NCBI RefSeq assembly: GCF_947495925.1
Contig: NZ_CANMAU010000005.1
Location: 362,855 to 426,854 of the forward strand
DNA: 64,000 bases
From: an uncultured Algibacter sp.
Lineage (GTDB): Bacteria; Bacteroidota; Bacteroidia; Flavobacteriales; Flavobacteriaceae
Direction of reading: 5' to 3'
The notes below the pieces were generated by a model that had not been told where the DNA came from, did not search any database, and saw only the letters and a program-made list of their open reading frames with translations. Shown here in pieces: positions 1 to 8,738 of this stretch; positions within the stretch are counted from its first letter, which is position 1, and every line of letters starts with the position of its first letter. The translations under genes and the position numbers were made by a program.

Positions 1-435
1 TTAGGTATTTTAAATCATAGAGGTATAACCAATCAACAGCTAAAATTCGCTGGGCATTTCACTAATCAGAAATATGAAGAGTCCATACGATTAAAAAATA
101 GATTTGATGAAGATTCGCAATTGGCATGTATACTATATATTATTTTCGCTGCTTTTGCCTTACCTGGTCGAATTTTAGAAAACAATGGTTACGATTTCAT
201 CGGTAATATTTTGTTTACCATTGGTATTATCGTTGGTATTCTTTTTTTCTTTGCTTTAATAAGGTCTTTTATAAGTAGTTCCATATTTAACAAGCATATT
301 GGTAAGGAGTCCATACCAAATTCCATATTGTTTATTCTAGTAGGACTCCCTCTCTATTTTATCATTTACCTGTACCAAAAGAAAAAAACAAACAAGGATT
401 TACATTTAAACAATGAAATAAAAAAAACGGCATAG
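1..435 (+). CDS. Membrane protein, 5' end outside the window
   Basis: The reading frame is open from base 1 through the TTG at 121, so the gene starts upstream of the window and 144 codons are visible. The first 40 residues are polar (helix-like, rich in Asn, Gln and Lys). Two strongly hydrophobic stretches follow, roughly residues 41-55 and 66-90, then a third near 107-122, and a lysine-rich tail. That suggests a small integral membrane protein with a cytoplasmic C-terminus. I do not recognise the family. The TTG at 121 is unlikely to be the start because coding-like sequence continues in frame before it. Confidence 0.5.
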   Translation, partial: LGILNHRGITNQQLKFAGHFTNQKYEESIRLKNRFDEDSQLACILYIIFAAFALPGRILENNGYDFIGNILFTIGIIVGILFFFALIRSFISSSIFNKHIGKESIPNSILFILVGLPLYFIIYLYQKKKTNKDLHLNNEIKKTA

Positions 436-571
436 TTATTCTTTTAGCCCTTTATTACTTGCCTTATTTAATTTCAAATAACCCTGCATATTCTTTATTG
501 CAACATTTTTTTAATTAAAAAATTAAGAAGGACTTAAGATAGAATTATACAGAATCTTTTAAAATAAGCAA

Positions 572-579
572 TATCTTTG
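572..579 (+). promoter_or_regulatory. Bacteroidota -7 box upstream of ribB
   Basis: TATCTTTG matches the Bacteroidota -7 consensus TAnnTTTG. A transcript would start about 6-8 bases downstream, near 586, which puts the ATGs at 584 and 587 at or before the transcript start and favours the ATG at 599. No clear TTTG -33 element is seen at the usual distance. Confidence 0.45.
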
Positions 580-598
580 CATAATGATGGCAAATACT

Positions 599-1744
599 AT
601 GACTACAAAAAGCACTCAAGAGTTTAAACTGAATACCATTAGCGAAGCTATTGATGATATTAGAAACGGTAAAGTAATTATTGTTGTAGATGATGAAAAT
701 CGTGAAAATGAAGGTGATTTTTTAGCCGCAGCTGATAAGGTTACACCAGAAATGATAAACTTCATGGCCACGCACGGTAGAGGACTTATTTGCGCACCAT
801 TGACTGAAAACCGATGCAAGGAATTGGAATTAAATATGATGGTTCGAAACAATACCGATCCTATGGAAACGGCATTTACCGTATCGGTAGATTTACGCGG
901 TAAAGGTGTTACTACAGGAATTTCTGCAAGTGATAGAGCACAAACTGTTAAAGCGCTCATAGATCATGACACTAAGCCTTTTGAATTAGCAAGACCCGGA
1001 CATATATTTCCTTTAGTTGCTAAAGAAGGTGGTGTTTTACGAAGAACAGGACATACAGAAGCGGCTATTGATTTTGCGCGTTTGGCAGGGTTAAATCCGG
1101 CCGGAGTTATTGTTGAAATCATGAATGAAGATGGTTCAATGGCTCGTCTTCCTCAATTAATGGAGGTTGCAAAAAAATTAGATTTAAAGATTGTTTCCAT
1201 AGAAGACTTGGTTGCATATAGAATGCAACATGACTCCTTAATTCAGAAAAAAGAAGACTTTCAGGTTGAAACTCGTTTTGGAAGTTTTAGATTAAGAGCC
1301 TACAAGCAAACCACTAACAATCAAGTTCATATAGCACTCACAAAAGGACATTGGAAAGACAATGAGGATGTGCTAACACGTATAAACTCCACGTTGTTTA
1401 ATAACGATATTTTGGGTACACTAACTAATAATGCTGATAAGCAATTAGACGATATGTTTAGTGTTATTAATAAAGCAGGCAAAGGCGCGATAATCTTTAT
1501 AAATCAAGAATCTCAATCTATGAATATTTTGAGCCGCTTAGGGTATTTAAAGGAAAATCAAGTTTTAAATTCGGTTGCAAAGGCTCCAAAAATCAATATG
1601 GATAATAGAGATTTTGGTATTGGTGCACAAATATTACATGACTTGAATATACATAAATTGAGGTTAATTTCTAACACCAAACAAACCAAACGTGTTGGCT
1701 TGATTGGCTATGGCTTAGAAATTGTAGATTATGTAAATTATTAA
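599..1744 (+). CDS. ribB: 3,4-dihydroxy-2-butanone 4-phosphate synthase with degenerate GTP cyclohydrolase II-like domain
   Basis: The N-terminal half (about residues 10-210) is a RibB domain, which makes dihydroxybutanone phosphate from ribulose 5-phosphate for riboflavin synthesis. The acidic active-site block DDENRENEGDF and the RRTGHTEAAID motif are both present. The C-terminal half aligns in style with GTP cyclohydrolase II (FGSFRLRAY start), but the region that should hold the three zinc-binding cysteines reads RINSTLFNNDILGTLTNN, with none of them. So this is RibBA-shaped, with only RibB expected to be active. ATGs at 584, 587 and 599 are all possible starts; 599 is chosen because of the -7 box at 572-579. 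The downstream neighbour converges. Confidence 0.88.
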   Translation: MTTKSTQEFKLNTISEAIDDIRNGKVIIVVDDENRENEGDFLAAADKVTPEMINFMATHGRGLICAPLTENRCKELELNMMVRNNTDPMETAFTVSVDLRGKGVTTGISASDRAQTVKALIDHDTKPFELARPGHIFPLVAKEGGVLRRTGHTEAAIDFARLAGLNPAGVIVEIMNEDGSMARLPQLMEVAKKLDLKIVSIEDLVAYRMQHDSLIQKKEDFQVETRFGSFRLRAYKQTTNNQVHIALTKGHWKDNEDVLTRINSTLFNNDILGTLTNNADKQLDDMFSVINKAGKGAIIFINQESQSMNILSRLGYLKENQVLNSVAKAPKINMDNRDFGIGAQILHDLNIHKLRLISNTKQTKRVGLIGYGLEIVDYVNY

Positions 1745-1748
1745 AATC

Positions 1749-2873
1749 CTATTTAACTATTAGCTTCCTAGAGAATGTATGATTATCTATATCAATACGC
1801 AAAAGATACATCCCAGACTTAAGACCTTCAACATTCAATTGATTCACCCGATTAGTAGACATTACCTTCTCCCCTAATATATTAAATAGCTCAACCTCGT
1901 TAATGGTTCCGGCAGATTTTATATTTACCACTGTTGAAACAGGATTCGGAAATACTTTAAAACTACCTGCCCCAAAAGTGCTAGTACTCAATGGGTCTGC
2001 CATAGAATAGGTCGTCTCCTCTTTATATTCAGGAATCCACTTATCCATTCCTACGTCCCAATTTTCATAAGTAAAAACACTCCTATTCCCATTATTATAT
2101 TCACTCAAAGCTCTATCACTATCTTCCCAACTACTGCCATTCCAATTCTGACTCAACTGTTCTGTTTGAAGAAGTCCCATGTAGGTGTAGTTAGTTTTTT
2201 CTGAATTATCCCAGCCACTGCCATTCCATGTTTCACCAAAATCTTCTTCTGGCAAATCATTCATGTTATAACTTCTCATTATACGTTCTTCAACTTCCCA
2301 CATTCCACCACCAGAATTCCACTCACTAAACAAACCTTTCGATGCCAAACCATTTGTATACGATATTTCTAATTTATCTTCATTAACCCAAGTACTCATT
2401 CCCTCATCCCATGTTTGATCAATCTGTACTGTCATATCTAAGCCATTATACTCATAGTATACTTTAGAGCTATTCTGATACTCCATGGTTAAGAGGTTAT
2501 AGGTTTGCCTGGTTTCTTCCATTAAATTATTTGAACCGTTGTAGTAGACATACATAACCTTGTACCCATTTATCCACTCCATTGAAGAATCATTCCAAAA
2601 TTGCTGAACACTTAAGGTTATGTTGTTATTAGAATCGTAAGTCTTTGTAGTTTGATAAATCATTTCCATACTTGGAATCTGATATCCGATTATCTTTGTT
2701 TCCTTATTACCTCCGTTATCATAACTATACTGCTCGGTAACGTCGTGTTTCCAGGTTGAGGGAGTTTCATTAGTATCCCACGAATAAATTTTCTTAACCT
2801 CTAATTTGTAAGTCTGAGAAAAACTAAACAGTGAGATTAAAATGAATGTTGAAAAAAAATAGAAATGTTTCAT
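1749..2873 (-). CDS. Secreted protein with type IX secretion sorting domain
   Basis: The protein begins with a lipid-free signal peptide (MKHFYFFSTFILISLFSFSQ) and ends with a type A T9SS sorting domain: KVFPNPVS, a beta-rich stretch, then LKSGMYLLRI and a basic end, KLIVK. It should therefore be exported by Sec and then across the outer membrane by the T9SS. The middle (about residues 30-290) is a series of roughly 40-residue imperfect repeats built around W-N-x-S and Y-x-Y-N-G-x-N patterns (for example FWNDSSMEW, TWDEGMSTW, NWNGSSWED), resembling an extracellular repeat scaffold. The start at 2873 is preferred over an ATG 14 codons upstream because it begins directly with the signal peptide. 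The exact role is unknown. Confidence 0.8.
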   Translation of the reverse strand: MKHFYFFSTFILISLFSFSQTYKLEVKKIYSWDTNETPSTWKHDVTEQYSYDNGGNKETKIIGYQIPSMEMIYQTTKTYDSNNNITLSVQQFWNDSSMEWINGYKVMYVYYNGSNNLMEETRQTYNLLTMEYQNSSKVYYEYNGLDMTVQIDQTWDEGMSTWVNEDKLEISYTNGLASKGLFSEWNSGGGMWEVEERIMRSYNMNDLPEEDFGETWNGSGWDNSEKTNYTYMGLLQTEQLSQNWNGSSWEDSDRALSEYNNGNRSVFTYENWDVGMDKWIPEYKEETTYSMADPLSTSTFGAGSFKVFPNPVSTVVNIKSAGTINEVELFNILGEKVMSTNRVNQLNVEGLKSGMYLLRIDIDNHTFSRKLIVK

Positions 2874-3326
2874 GATTAATAGCTTTAAGTTAAAATATAA
2901 ATTATCATTAATCAAAATGAACGCATCATTTTGATAGAATTATATGCTGAAACAGGTAGCTATTACATACATAAAATCATTTAAAAACTAGAATAAAATA
3001 AGATGGAGCGGTTCTAAAACGTAATGAAATTGTTAACTACCGTCATGCTATTAATTGATTACATATTATATAAAACAACAAACATTTTCATTGTTTCATA
3101 TTGCAGAGAGTTTAATCTGTAATCTGTTTAAAGATACTAAATTAATTAATAATTTAAAAGAATTAAACTACAAAAATCATCTTAAACAATTAAAATACAG
3201 TGATTTATATTATATTCAAAATATAAACCACATAAGAAGAAATAGGAATCATTACTAAAAAAACACCCTAACAAGCCAAAGTGTATGGTTCATTAGGGTG
3301 TATTTCTAATTCCTGTATTATCTAGA
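2874..3326. other. Non-coding interval
   Basis: About 450 bp of very AT-rich sequence lies between two minus-strand genes. The only open frame (3055-3258) is short, Lys/Asn/Ile-rich and without a recognisable motif, so I do not call it. The right end holds the terminator of the downstream aminotransferase gene. Confidence 0.55.
3257..3301 (-). terminator. Rho-independent terminator of the DegT-family gene
   Basis: ACACCCTAA at 3263-3271 pairs with TTAGGGTGT at 3293-3301. On the minus strand the hairpin is followed by a T run (the A run at 3256-3262 on the plus strand). It lies about 25 bp after the stop of the aminotransferase gene. Confidence 0.75.
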
Positions 3327-4520
3327 TTAAAGGGAAGCTTTAATAGCCTTAACCATTTTAGCTGCTCTTTCTTTAACTTGTTCTTCAGTCCAAGATAATT
3401 TAATTAAACAAGAAATGTTCCTTGCTATGTAAGCATCAGATTGAGGAAACTCTGCTGAGCTCAGGTAAGATATCCCCTCTTTAACTTCTTTAGTTATTGG
3501 AAACAACGACTTCAATTCTTTCAAATGGTCCCATCTTCTAATATAATGCCAATTATTATTATAATAGTGAAAACAAGCATCCACACCATCTTCCTTAAAA
3601 GCAGCGGATACTTTATTGGCTATATCTAAATCTGGTAAAAAGAAACTTATAAAACCATAATTCTCCTCGCCACCTTCTGGAACAGCTCTAAATGTTACTT
3701 CAGGAATTTCAGATAAGGCGTCTCTTATAATTCCGAAATTTCTTTTTTGAATGGCTAAAAACTCAGGTAAACGTTTTGCTTGAGCCAAGCCCACTGCAGC
3801 ATGCAGTTCTGATATTCTGAAATTATACCCTAAAAACGGATGTGTTTCTGCCCCTCGATCGCTACCAACATGGTCATGTCCGTGATCTGTATAATGATCT
3901 GCATTGGTATAATACGTTTCGTTATTGGTAATTACAGCTCCACCTTCAGCACTTGTAATCGTTTTTACAAAATCGAAAGAGAAACAACCTAAATCCCCTA
4001 TACTACCAAGTGGTTTCCCTTTAAAAGTCGCACCAATAGCCTGACATGCATCTTCTATTAATAAAAGATTATGGTCTTTACAAATAGATTGTAATTCACC
4101 CATTCTCGCCATACTTCCACACATTTGGACCACCATAACTGCTTTGGTTTTTGGTGTTATAGCAGTTTCAACAGCTTTTGGATCAAGCCCTAAAGTATCA
4201 TCGATATCAACCAAAATAGGTATAGCTCCCAATAACATTATAGACTCAAAACTTGCTACAAATGTAAAAGTTGGCATAATAACTTCGTCTCCTGCTCCTA
4301 CTCCTGCAGCAGCCAAAGCTACTGTTACGGCAGCGGTACCATTTGAAACAAGCTGAACATGTTTAGACTTAAGCTGATTTCCTAATTCAGCTTCCAATTC
4401 CTTCGCCTTCCAGTGGCCGTTACGCATGCCATCAAAGCCATAGCGCATAAAAACCCCATTGTCTAATACATCGTTTACTTCTTTTCTTTCTAAATCTCCA
4501 ATTAATTCAAATCCTGGCAT
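3327..4520 (-). CDS. DegT/DnrJ/EryC1/StrS-family PLP-dependent aminotransferase
   Basis: This is a fold-type I PLP enzyme of the sugar aminotransferase family (397 aa, normal length). Visible features are the substrate/cofactor stretch QLVSNGTAAVTVAL (about residues 57-70), the aspartate motif LLIEDACQAIGA, and the PLP-lysine region SFDFVKTITSAEGGA, where Lys is present, which argues for an aminotransferase rather than the His-containing dehydratase relatives such as ColD. Members of this family transaminate nucleotide-linked keto sugars for surface polysaccharides or other glycosylated products. No other sugar-pathway genes are adjacent, so the substrate cannot be named. It is transcribed alone, with a terminator right after the stop. 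Confidence 0.85.
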   Translation of the reverse strand: MPGFELIGDLERKEVNDVLDNGVFMRYGFDGMRNGHWKAKELEAELGNQLKSKHVQLVSNGTAAVTVALAAAGVGAGDEVIMPTFTFVASFESIMLLGAIPILVDIDDTLGLDPKAVETAITPKTKAVMVVQMCGSMARMGELQSICKDHNLLLIEDACQAIGATFKGKPLGSIGDLGCFSFDFVKTITSAEGGAVITNNETYYTNADHYTDHGHDHVGSDRGAETHPFLGYNFRISELHAAVGLAQAKRLPEFLAIQKRNFGIIRDALSEIPEVTFRAVPEGGEENYGFISFFLPDLDIANKVSAAFKEDGVDACFHYYNNNWHYIRRWDHLKELKSLFPITKEVKEGISYLSSAEFPQSDAYIARNISCLIKLSWTEEQVKERAAKMVKAIKASL

Positions 4521-4652
4521 AGTTTTAATATTTTATTATATGTTGAATCGTGGTTTTAACGATAAGGTTGAGGCATGAGTTAAATCTCTATATTAAGAGC
4601 AAATGCCATTGAGCCCAACCCGAAGGTGACGCTCAATTTATTAATTTTATTT

Positions 4653-5282
4653 TTAAAATTCAATTATAGCTTCTTCTATAGGTTTTCTTACCTTTTTCAA
4701 GTCGGCAAACATGTCATCCTGAGCTCTATAACCAATAGGTAAAAGCAATACAGACTTTAAACCTTTTTCGTCTAAACTAAGAATCTCATCGTACTTGACA
4801 GGCACAAACCCCTCCATGGGACAAGAATCAATACCTTCTAAAGCACAGACGGTCATTAAATTACCCAAAGCGATGTAAGCCTGATTGGTGGACCATTGCT
4901 GACGCTTTGTAAGTGACATACCTGCCATCATTTTAATCAAATCTTCTTTATAAGGATCTAATATTTCATTAGACGTTTTTCTTATATCCTGAATATTATT
5001 ATAATACGCTTCCACATCTTCTTTAAGAACATCATTTTGAATACATATTACCAACAGATGCGATGCCTCTAACACTTGTTTTTGAAAATAAGAATGTTCG
5101 ACTAGATCTTCTCTTAATTTAGTGTTTTCAATGACCAAAAGCTTAATGGTTTGTAACCCAAAAGAAGTTGCTGTTAAATTAAATGCCTGTTTTACAACAT
5201 TTAACTTAGCCTTTGATAGCTTTTTTGTGGCATCAAATTTTTTTGTTGCATAGCGCCATTTAAGCTGTTTTATGGTATCCAT
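4653..5282 (-). CDS. NAD(P)H-dependent nitroreductase-like flavoprotein
   Basis: The protein is 209 aa from the chosen start and looks like a nitroreductase/oxidoreductase of the NfsB-like FMN group. It opens with the typical LKWRYATKKFD segment, has a central SFGLQTIKLLVIE strand, and contains the conserved ALEGIDSCPMEGF loop and VLLPIGYRAQDD close to the C-terminus. Such enzymes reduce quinones or nitro compounds with two electrons from NAD(P)H. An ATG exists eight codons upstream at 5306, but it overlaps a minus-strand TATTTTTG box (5304-5311) fitting TAnnTTTG, so translation from 5282 is more likely. Confidence 0.82.
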   Translation of the reverse strand: MDTIKQLKWRYATKKFDATKKLSKAKLNVVKQAFNLTATSFGLQTIKLLVIENTKLREDLVEHSYFQKQVLEASHLLVICIQNDVLKEDVEAYYNNIQDIRKTSNEILDPYKEDLIKMMAGMSLTKRQQWSTNQAYIALGNLMTVCALEGIDSCPMEGFVPVKYDEILSLDEKGLKSVLLLPIGYRAQDDMFADLKKVRKPIEEAIIEF

Positions 5283-5401
5283 TTTAGAAATAAAATTTGA
5301 CTGCAAAAATAAGGGATGTAAACTTCTTTTTCAGCACAATGCAAAAAAAATAAATATACTTTGATTGAAGCAAAAATTTATTCTAAAAAAGTGAAGTTTT
5401 A

Positions 5402-5433
5402 TTTGAAAGAATTAAAAAAGCGTTCTATATTTG
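5402..5433 (+). promoter_or_regulatory. Promoter of tRNA-Ser
   Basis: TTTG at 5402-5405 and TATATTTG at 5426-5433 are separated by 20 bp. This is a good match to the Bacteroidota -33/-7 promoter (TTTG ... TAnnTTTG), about 38 bp before the tRNA. Confidence 0.75.
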
Positions 5434-5471
5434 CACCCGCATTCAGGCAAATAGCTTGATTAGGCACTCAA

Positions 5472-5556
5472 GGAGAAATGGCAGAGTGGTCGAATGCGGC
5501 AGTCTTGAAAACTGTTGAGGGTCACACCTCCGGGGGTTCGAATCCCTCTTTCTCCG
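5472..5556 (+). tRNA. tRNA-Ser(UGA)
   Basis: This is a class II tRNA of 85 nt. The acceptor stem GGAGAAA (5472-5478) pairs perfectly with TTTCTCC (5549-5555), and the discriminator is G. The anticodon loop CTTGAAA (5504-5510) gives anticodon TGA. The T arm GGGGGTTCGAATCCC is intact and there is a long variable arm. The CCA end is not encoded. An integrase gene starts 241 bp downstream, so its 3' end is the probable attachment site of the element. Confidence 0.95.
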
Positions 5557-5580
5557 CTAAGAATTTACTAAATTCTACCA

Positions 5581-5617
5581 AAAGCCGATAAACACTACGT
5601 TTATCGGCTTTTTTAAT
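5581..5617 (+). terminator. Terminator after tRNA-Ser
   Basis: AAAGCCGATAAAC (5581-5593) pairs over 13 bp with GTTTATCGGCTTT (5599-5611), with a 5-nt loop, followed by a T run. Confidence 0.9.
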
Positions 5618-5666
5618 TTTATTAATTGCCAAATAATAGCAAAAATCATCAAAGAAAAGGGGGCTA

Positions 5667-5706
5667 ATTCGGGGTCACTTCACCTCATCTCCAACTGACC
5701 CCGAAT
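5667..5706. repeat. Inverted repeat between tRNA-Ser and the integrase
   Basis: ATTCGGGGTCA at 5667-5677 is perfectly repeated in inverse as TGACCCCGAAT at 5696-5706, with 18 bp between. It has no T run. Its position between the probable attachment site and the integrase gene suggests an integrase or regulator binding site, not a terminator. This is inference from position only. Confidence 0.6.
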
Positions 5707-5797
5707 AAACCCAAAGCATCTGTAAATAAAGGAGTTACAATCACTTTGCTTTATTTTATTTTTTGTAATTTCAAAGTAAAATATATAACTGACTCCT

Positions 5798-7021
5798 ATG
5801 AATAATTCATTTTCTCTACTTTTTTATATAAAAAAGTGCAAAGCAGACTATAATGGCAAAGCAAATATCTACCTTAGAATAACTCTAAATGGTCAACGAG
5901 CCGAATTAAGTATTAGGCGTAAAGTATTAGTTGATAAATGGAATTCTGATATGAATATGGCTCGTGGCAGTTCTGATGAGTCTCATGGCATTAATAGATA
6001 TATCAATACGATTAAAAATAGGATATATACTATTGAACAACAATTTGTATCTGAAGGTAAACCTGTTACTGCAATCTCACTTAGAGATTCTTATTTAGGT
6101 AAAGATTCTGATAAGCGAATGCTATTAGATATTTTTGAAGACCACAACAAAAAAGTCAATAAACTTGTTGGTAGTGACTTTGCCGCAGGAACAGCGGAAC
6201 GCTATAGAACTGCAAAAAAACATGTATCTGAATATATTCAAAAAGAATACGGAGCTAAAGATATTTTAGTCAAAGATGTTAACCATAAATTTATAACTGG
6301 TTTTGAATATTATTTAAAAACAGAACGAAATTGCAGCCACAATACTGCTATTAAATACATTACTAATTTTAAAAAGATAATTCGTATCGCCTTTGCCAAT
6401 GATTGGATTGATAAAGACCCTTTTCTTCATTGGAAAGCAAAACTTAAGACTGTAGATAGAGGATTTTTGACCAAAGAAGAAATTCAAAAAATGGTCGAAA
6501 AGGAATTACATACAGAACGTTTAGACCAGGTAAAAGACATTTTTATTTTTTGCTGCTTTACAGGATTGGCTTATGCTGATGTAAAGAAACTTTCTAAAGA
6601 CGATATCGTTATTGGTATTGATGGCGCCAAATGGATTAAAATTAAAAGAACTAAAACTGATACACGTAGTAACATTCCAATACTTCCAACTGCTGAAGCT
6701 TTAATTGAAAAATACGCTAATCAGTCTAATTTGTTAACTGAAAATAGATTACTACCCGTTTTGAGTAATCAAAAGATGAATTCCTATTTAAAAGAGATTG
6801 CAGATTTGTGCGAAATCAATAAGAATTTAACGTTTCATTTAGCACGCCATACATTTGCTACTACTGTTACCCTTACGAATGGCGTACCTATTGAATCTGT
6901 TAGTAAAATGCTTGGTCACAAATCTTTGAGAACTACACAACATTATGCTAAAATATTGGATATGAAAGTCAGTGATGATATGAAAGTCTTACGAAGCAAA
7001 CTTGCCACAATAAAGATTTAG
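5798..7021 (+). CDS. Tyrosine recombinase/integrase (IntDOT-like group)
   Basis: This 407-aa site-specific recombinase should integrate and excise the element. Residues 1-90 form the arm-binding region and about 100-205 the SAM-like core-binding domain. The catalytic domain follows, with HLARHTF at about residue 345, LGHKSLRTTQHYAKI near the end with the tyrosine at about 382, and a candidate catalytic lysine in RTKTDTRSNIP. The box I position reads FTGLAYADVKKL, so the usual arginine is replaced, as known for the Bacteroidota IntDOT-type integrases. It lies 241 bp from tRNA-Ser and converges with the tra operon, ending 5 bp from traN. Confidence 0.9.
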   Translation: MNNSFSLLFYIKKCKADYNGKANIYLRITLNGQRAELSIRRKVLVDKWNSDMNMARGSSDESHGINRYINTIKNRIYTIEQQFVSEGKPVTAISLRDSYLGKDSDKRMLLDIFEDHNKKVNKLVGSDFAAGTAERYRTAKKHVSEYIQKEYGAKDILVKDVNHKFITGFEYYLKTERNCSHNTAIKYITNFKKIIRIAFANDWIDKDPFLHWKAKLKTVDRGFLTKEEIQKMVEKELHTERLDQVKDIFIFCCFTGLAYADVKKLSKDDIVIGIDGAKWIKIKRTKTDTRSNIPILPTAEALIEKYANQSNLLTENRLLPVLSNQKMNSYLKEIADLCEINKNLTFHLARHTFATTVTLTNGVPIESVSKMLGHKSLRTTQHYAKILDMKVSDDMKVLRSKLATIKI

Positions 7022-7026
7022 CGAAG

Positions 7027-7812
7027 TTATTTAGCTTTTAGAATAACTTTCCTACCTCCTTTCAATTCTTGTAATTCAATCATCAGTTTTTCATTATCTC
7101 CCAATACAAACTTGGGCATTACATACACAAACCTTTGTGATTGTCCTACTTTGATAATGTTAGGCATTTCATGATGATACTCAGCTTGAATCAATAGTTT
7201 TTGATAAGAAGCTTTACGTTTCTTATTGCCATTAACTGTATATATGTTCAAATAGTCTATTTCAAAATCAATTTCAGATTTGTTTTTGATTTCCAATACC
7301 AGATAAACTTCAGAAGGATTATAAACCATCTTTTGCAGCCGCAATTTGATGCCTCTTTTTCTCTTGGTTGCAATAGAACCAGAATTTAATTTCAATAAAT
7401 GATTACTGAATTTTTTGAAATAATCTATCCTACCAGATGGCTGAAGTATTGGTTCCTGTTTTAAAATTACTGGTTGTTCTCTTCCGATACTTTCCTTAGA
7501 TGTAATAAAGTAATTCAACCTTGGTAGCTGTTCTTTATACTTCAAAATATAGGAATAGACTTGACCATTTTTTGTTACGGTAAGTAAGTTGCTCTCGGTT
7601 CCTGGAGTGGCTTGCAACAAACCAAAATATTGTTCTTTTTCTCTGTTGTAGGTAAACACAAAGTTGGGTGTTCCTGTAATGCCCTGACGGATAGGTTCAG
7701 GGAAAAATAGAGCTACATTCTTTTTATCGTTGGCATAGATAGTATCCAACGATTGTTGAGCAACTATATGGTTTGCAAATAATGCTATTGCGATTAGAAT
7801 TATGGTTTTCAT
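7027..7812 (-). CDS. traN: Conjugative transposon protein TraN (VirB9-like)
   Basis: This is the last gene of the tra operon (261 aa). It has an N-terminal signal peptide (MKTIILIAIALFANHIVAQQ) and a beta-rich periplasmic body like the TraN/DUF4138 family, the outer-membrane-side core component of the Bacteroidota type IV secretion channel. The C-terminal half holds the VYLVLEIKNKSEIDF and YVMPKFVLGDNEKLMIEL strands. It overlaps traM by 4 bp, indicating translational coupling. The family assignment rests largely on order and length. Confidence 0.78.
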   Translation of the reverse strand: MKTIILIAIALFANHIVAQQSLDTIYANDKKNVALFFPEPIRQGITGTPNFVFTYNREKEQYFGLLQATPGTESNLLTVTKNGQVYSYILKYKEQLPRLNYFITSKESIGREQPVILKQEPILQPSGRIDYFKKFSNHLLKLNSGSIATKRKRGIKLRLQKMVYNPSEVYLVLEIKNKSEIDFEIDYLNIYTVNGNKKRKASYQKLLIQAEYHHEMPNIIKVGQSQRFVYVMPKFVLGDNEKLMIELQELKGGRKVILKAK

Positions 7813-8738
7813 AGGATAGGTTTTAAAATGAGTTGGTAATTATCGGTTACTGTAACTTTTACGCTGCGGTTATTTCTTTGGAATATCCTTTTGATTCCAC
7901 TTACTTGTGGCACACCAACAATATTGATATCATCCACAATATCTCCGACTACTTCCTGTCTAGCTTCAGCTCTAAAGCTGTTTTCAATGTATATACCCTC
8001 ACTTCCGTCCTGAAGGTCAAAAGCATTTAGTTCAACAGGTTTGTGATTGATGTTTTCAATTTCTATAATGGTTCGATTCGGTTTAAAACTCACAAAACCA
8101 TAAATGGGCGTATTTCTTAGGACAGTCTTTCCATTGATAAGTGCATCTTTTGTCAAATGCATTTGCAAACGATAATTGTTCCGTACGATTTGTGTACCAT
8201 CTACTCGCACATAAATGAAGGCGTCAGTATTCTGAGCTATTAGGTTTTCATTCTGTAACGGATTTGAAGCAAAAAACAGTTGATGCTCCAACCCTAATTC
8301 TTTAGAAGTGATGTTTTCCTCTTTCATAGCTATCTCGGAAACAGAATCTTTTTGAAGTGGCTTTAGCCCAATCTTGACCTTAGATTTTCTAAAACTTCTA
8401 TCGGAATAACTGATATGCCCGTCATTATAAATACTGTCGATGATACGTTGCTTTTTATATTCCATATAATCGGGATTGAAGTATCCCTTATCATCTATCA
8501 TATGGTCTGGATAAATTGATGGTGCGGTCGTTTCCCGTTCTTCCTTCAGGTCATCCAGAGCTTCTAATTTGGAATCATACTCCTTTTGCTCATCTCCCAA
8601 TTCTGGAACGGGAATCTGATTGTTTTCAATCGTTGGTTCTTCTTCATCTCCCAATACAATTACAGCGTATGAGCCAATGAACAGCACTACACATAAAATG
8701 ACAGTAGCGAACACGGTTTTATTCTTTTCAATTTTCAT
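7809..8738 (-). CDS. traM: Conjugative transposon protein TraM (VirB10-like)
   Basis: The protein (309 aa) has one N-terminal membrane helix (about residues 8-30), an acidic, proline-containing linker (residues 33-90), and a C-terminal beta-rich domain with YVRVDGTQIVRNNYRLQMHL and the NTPIYGFVSFKPNRTIIEI strand. This is the shape of TraM, the VirB10-like protein bridging the inner membrane to the outer-membrane core. It overlaps traK by 11 bp and traN by 4 bp. Confidence 0.82.
   Translation of the reverse strand: MKIEKNKTVFATVILCVVLFIGSYAVIVLGDEEEPTIENNQIPVPELGDEQKEYDSKLEALDDLKEERETTAPSIYPDHMIDDKGYFNPDYMEYKKQRIIDSIYNDGHISYSDRSFRKSKVKIGLKPLQKDSVSEIAMKEENITSKELGLEHQLFFASNPLQNENLIAQNTDAFIYVRVDGTQIVRNNYRLQMHLTKDALINGKTVLRNTPIYGFVSFKPNRTIIEIENINHKPVELNAFDLQDGSEGIYIENSFRAEARQEVVGDIVDDINIVGVPQVSGIKRIFQRNNRSVKVTVTDNYQLILKPIL

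Noticed and set aside
3055..3258. 67-codon frame upstream of the T9SS protein gene
   Set aside because: Low-complexity Asn/Lys/Ile/Tyr composition, no promoter box or domain.
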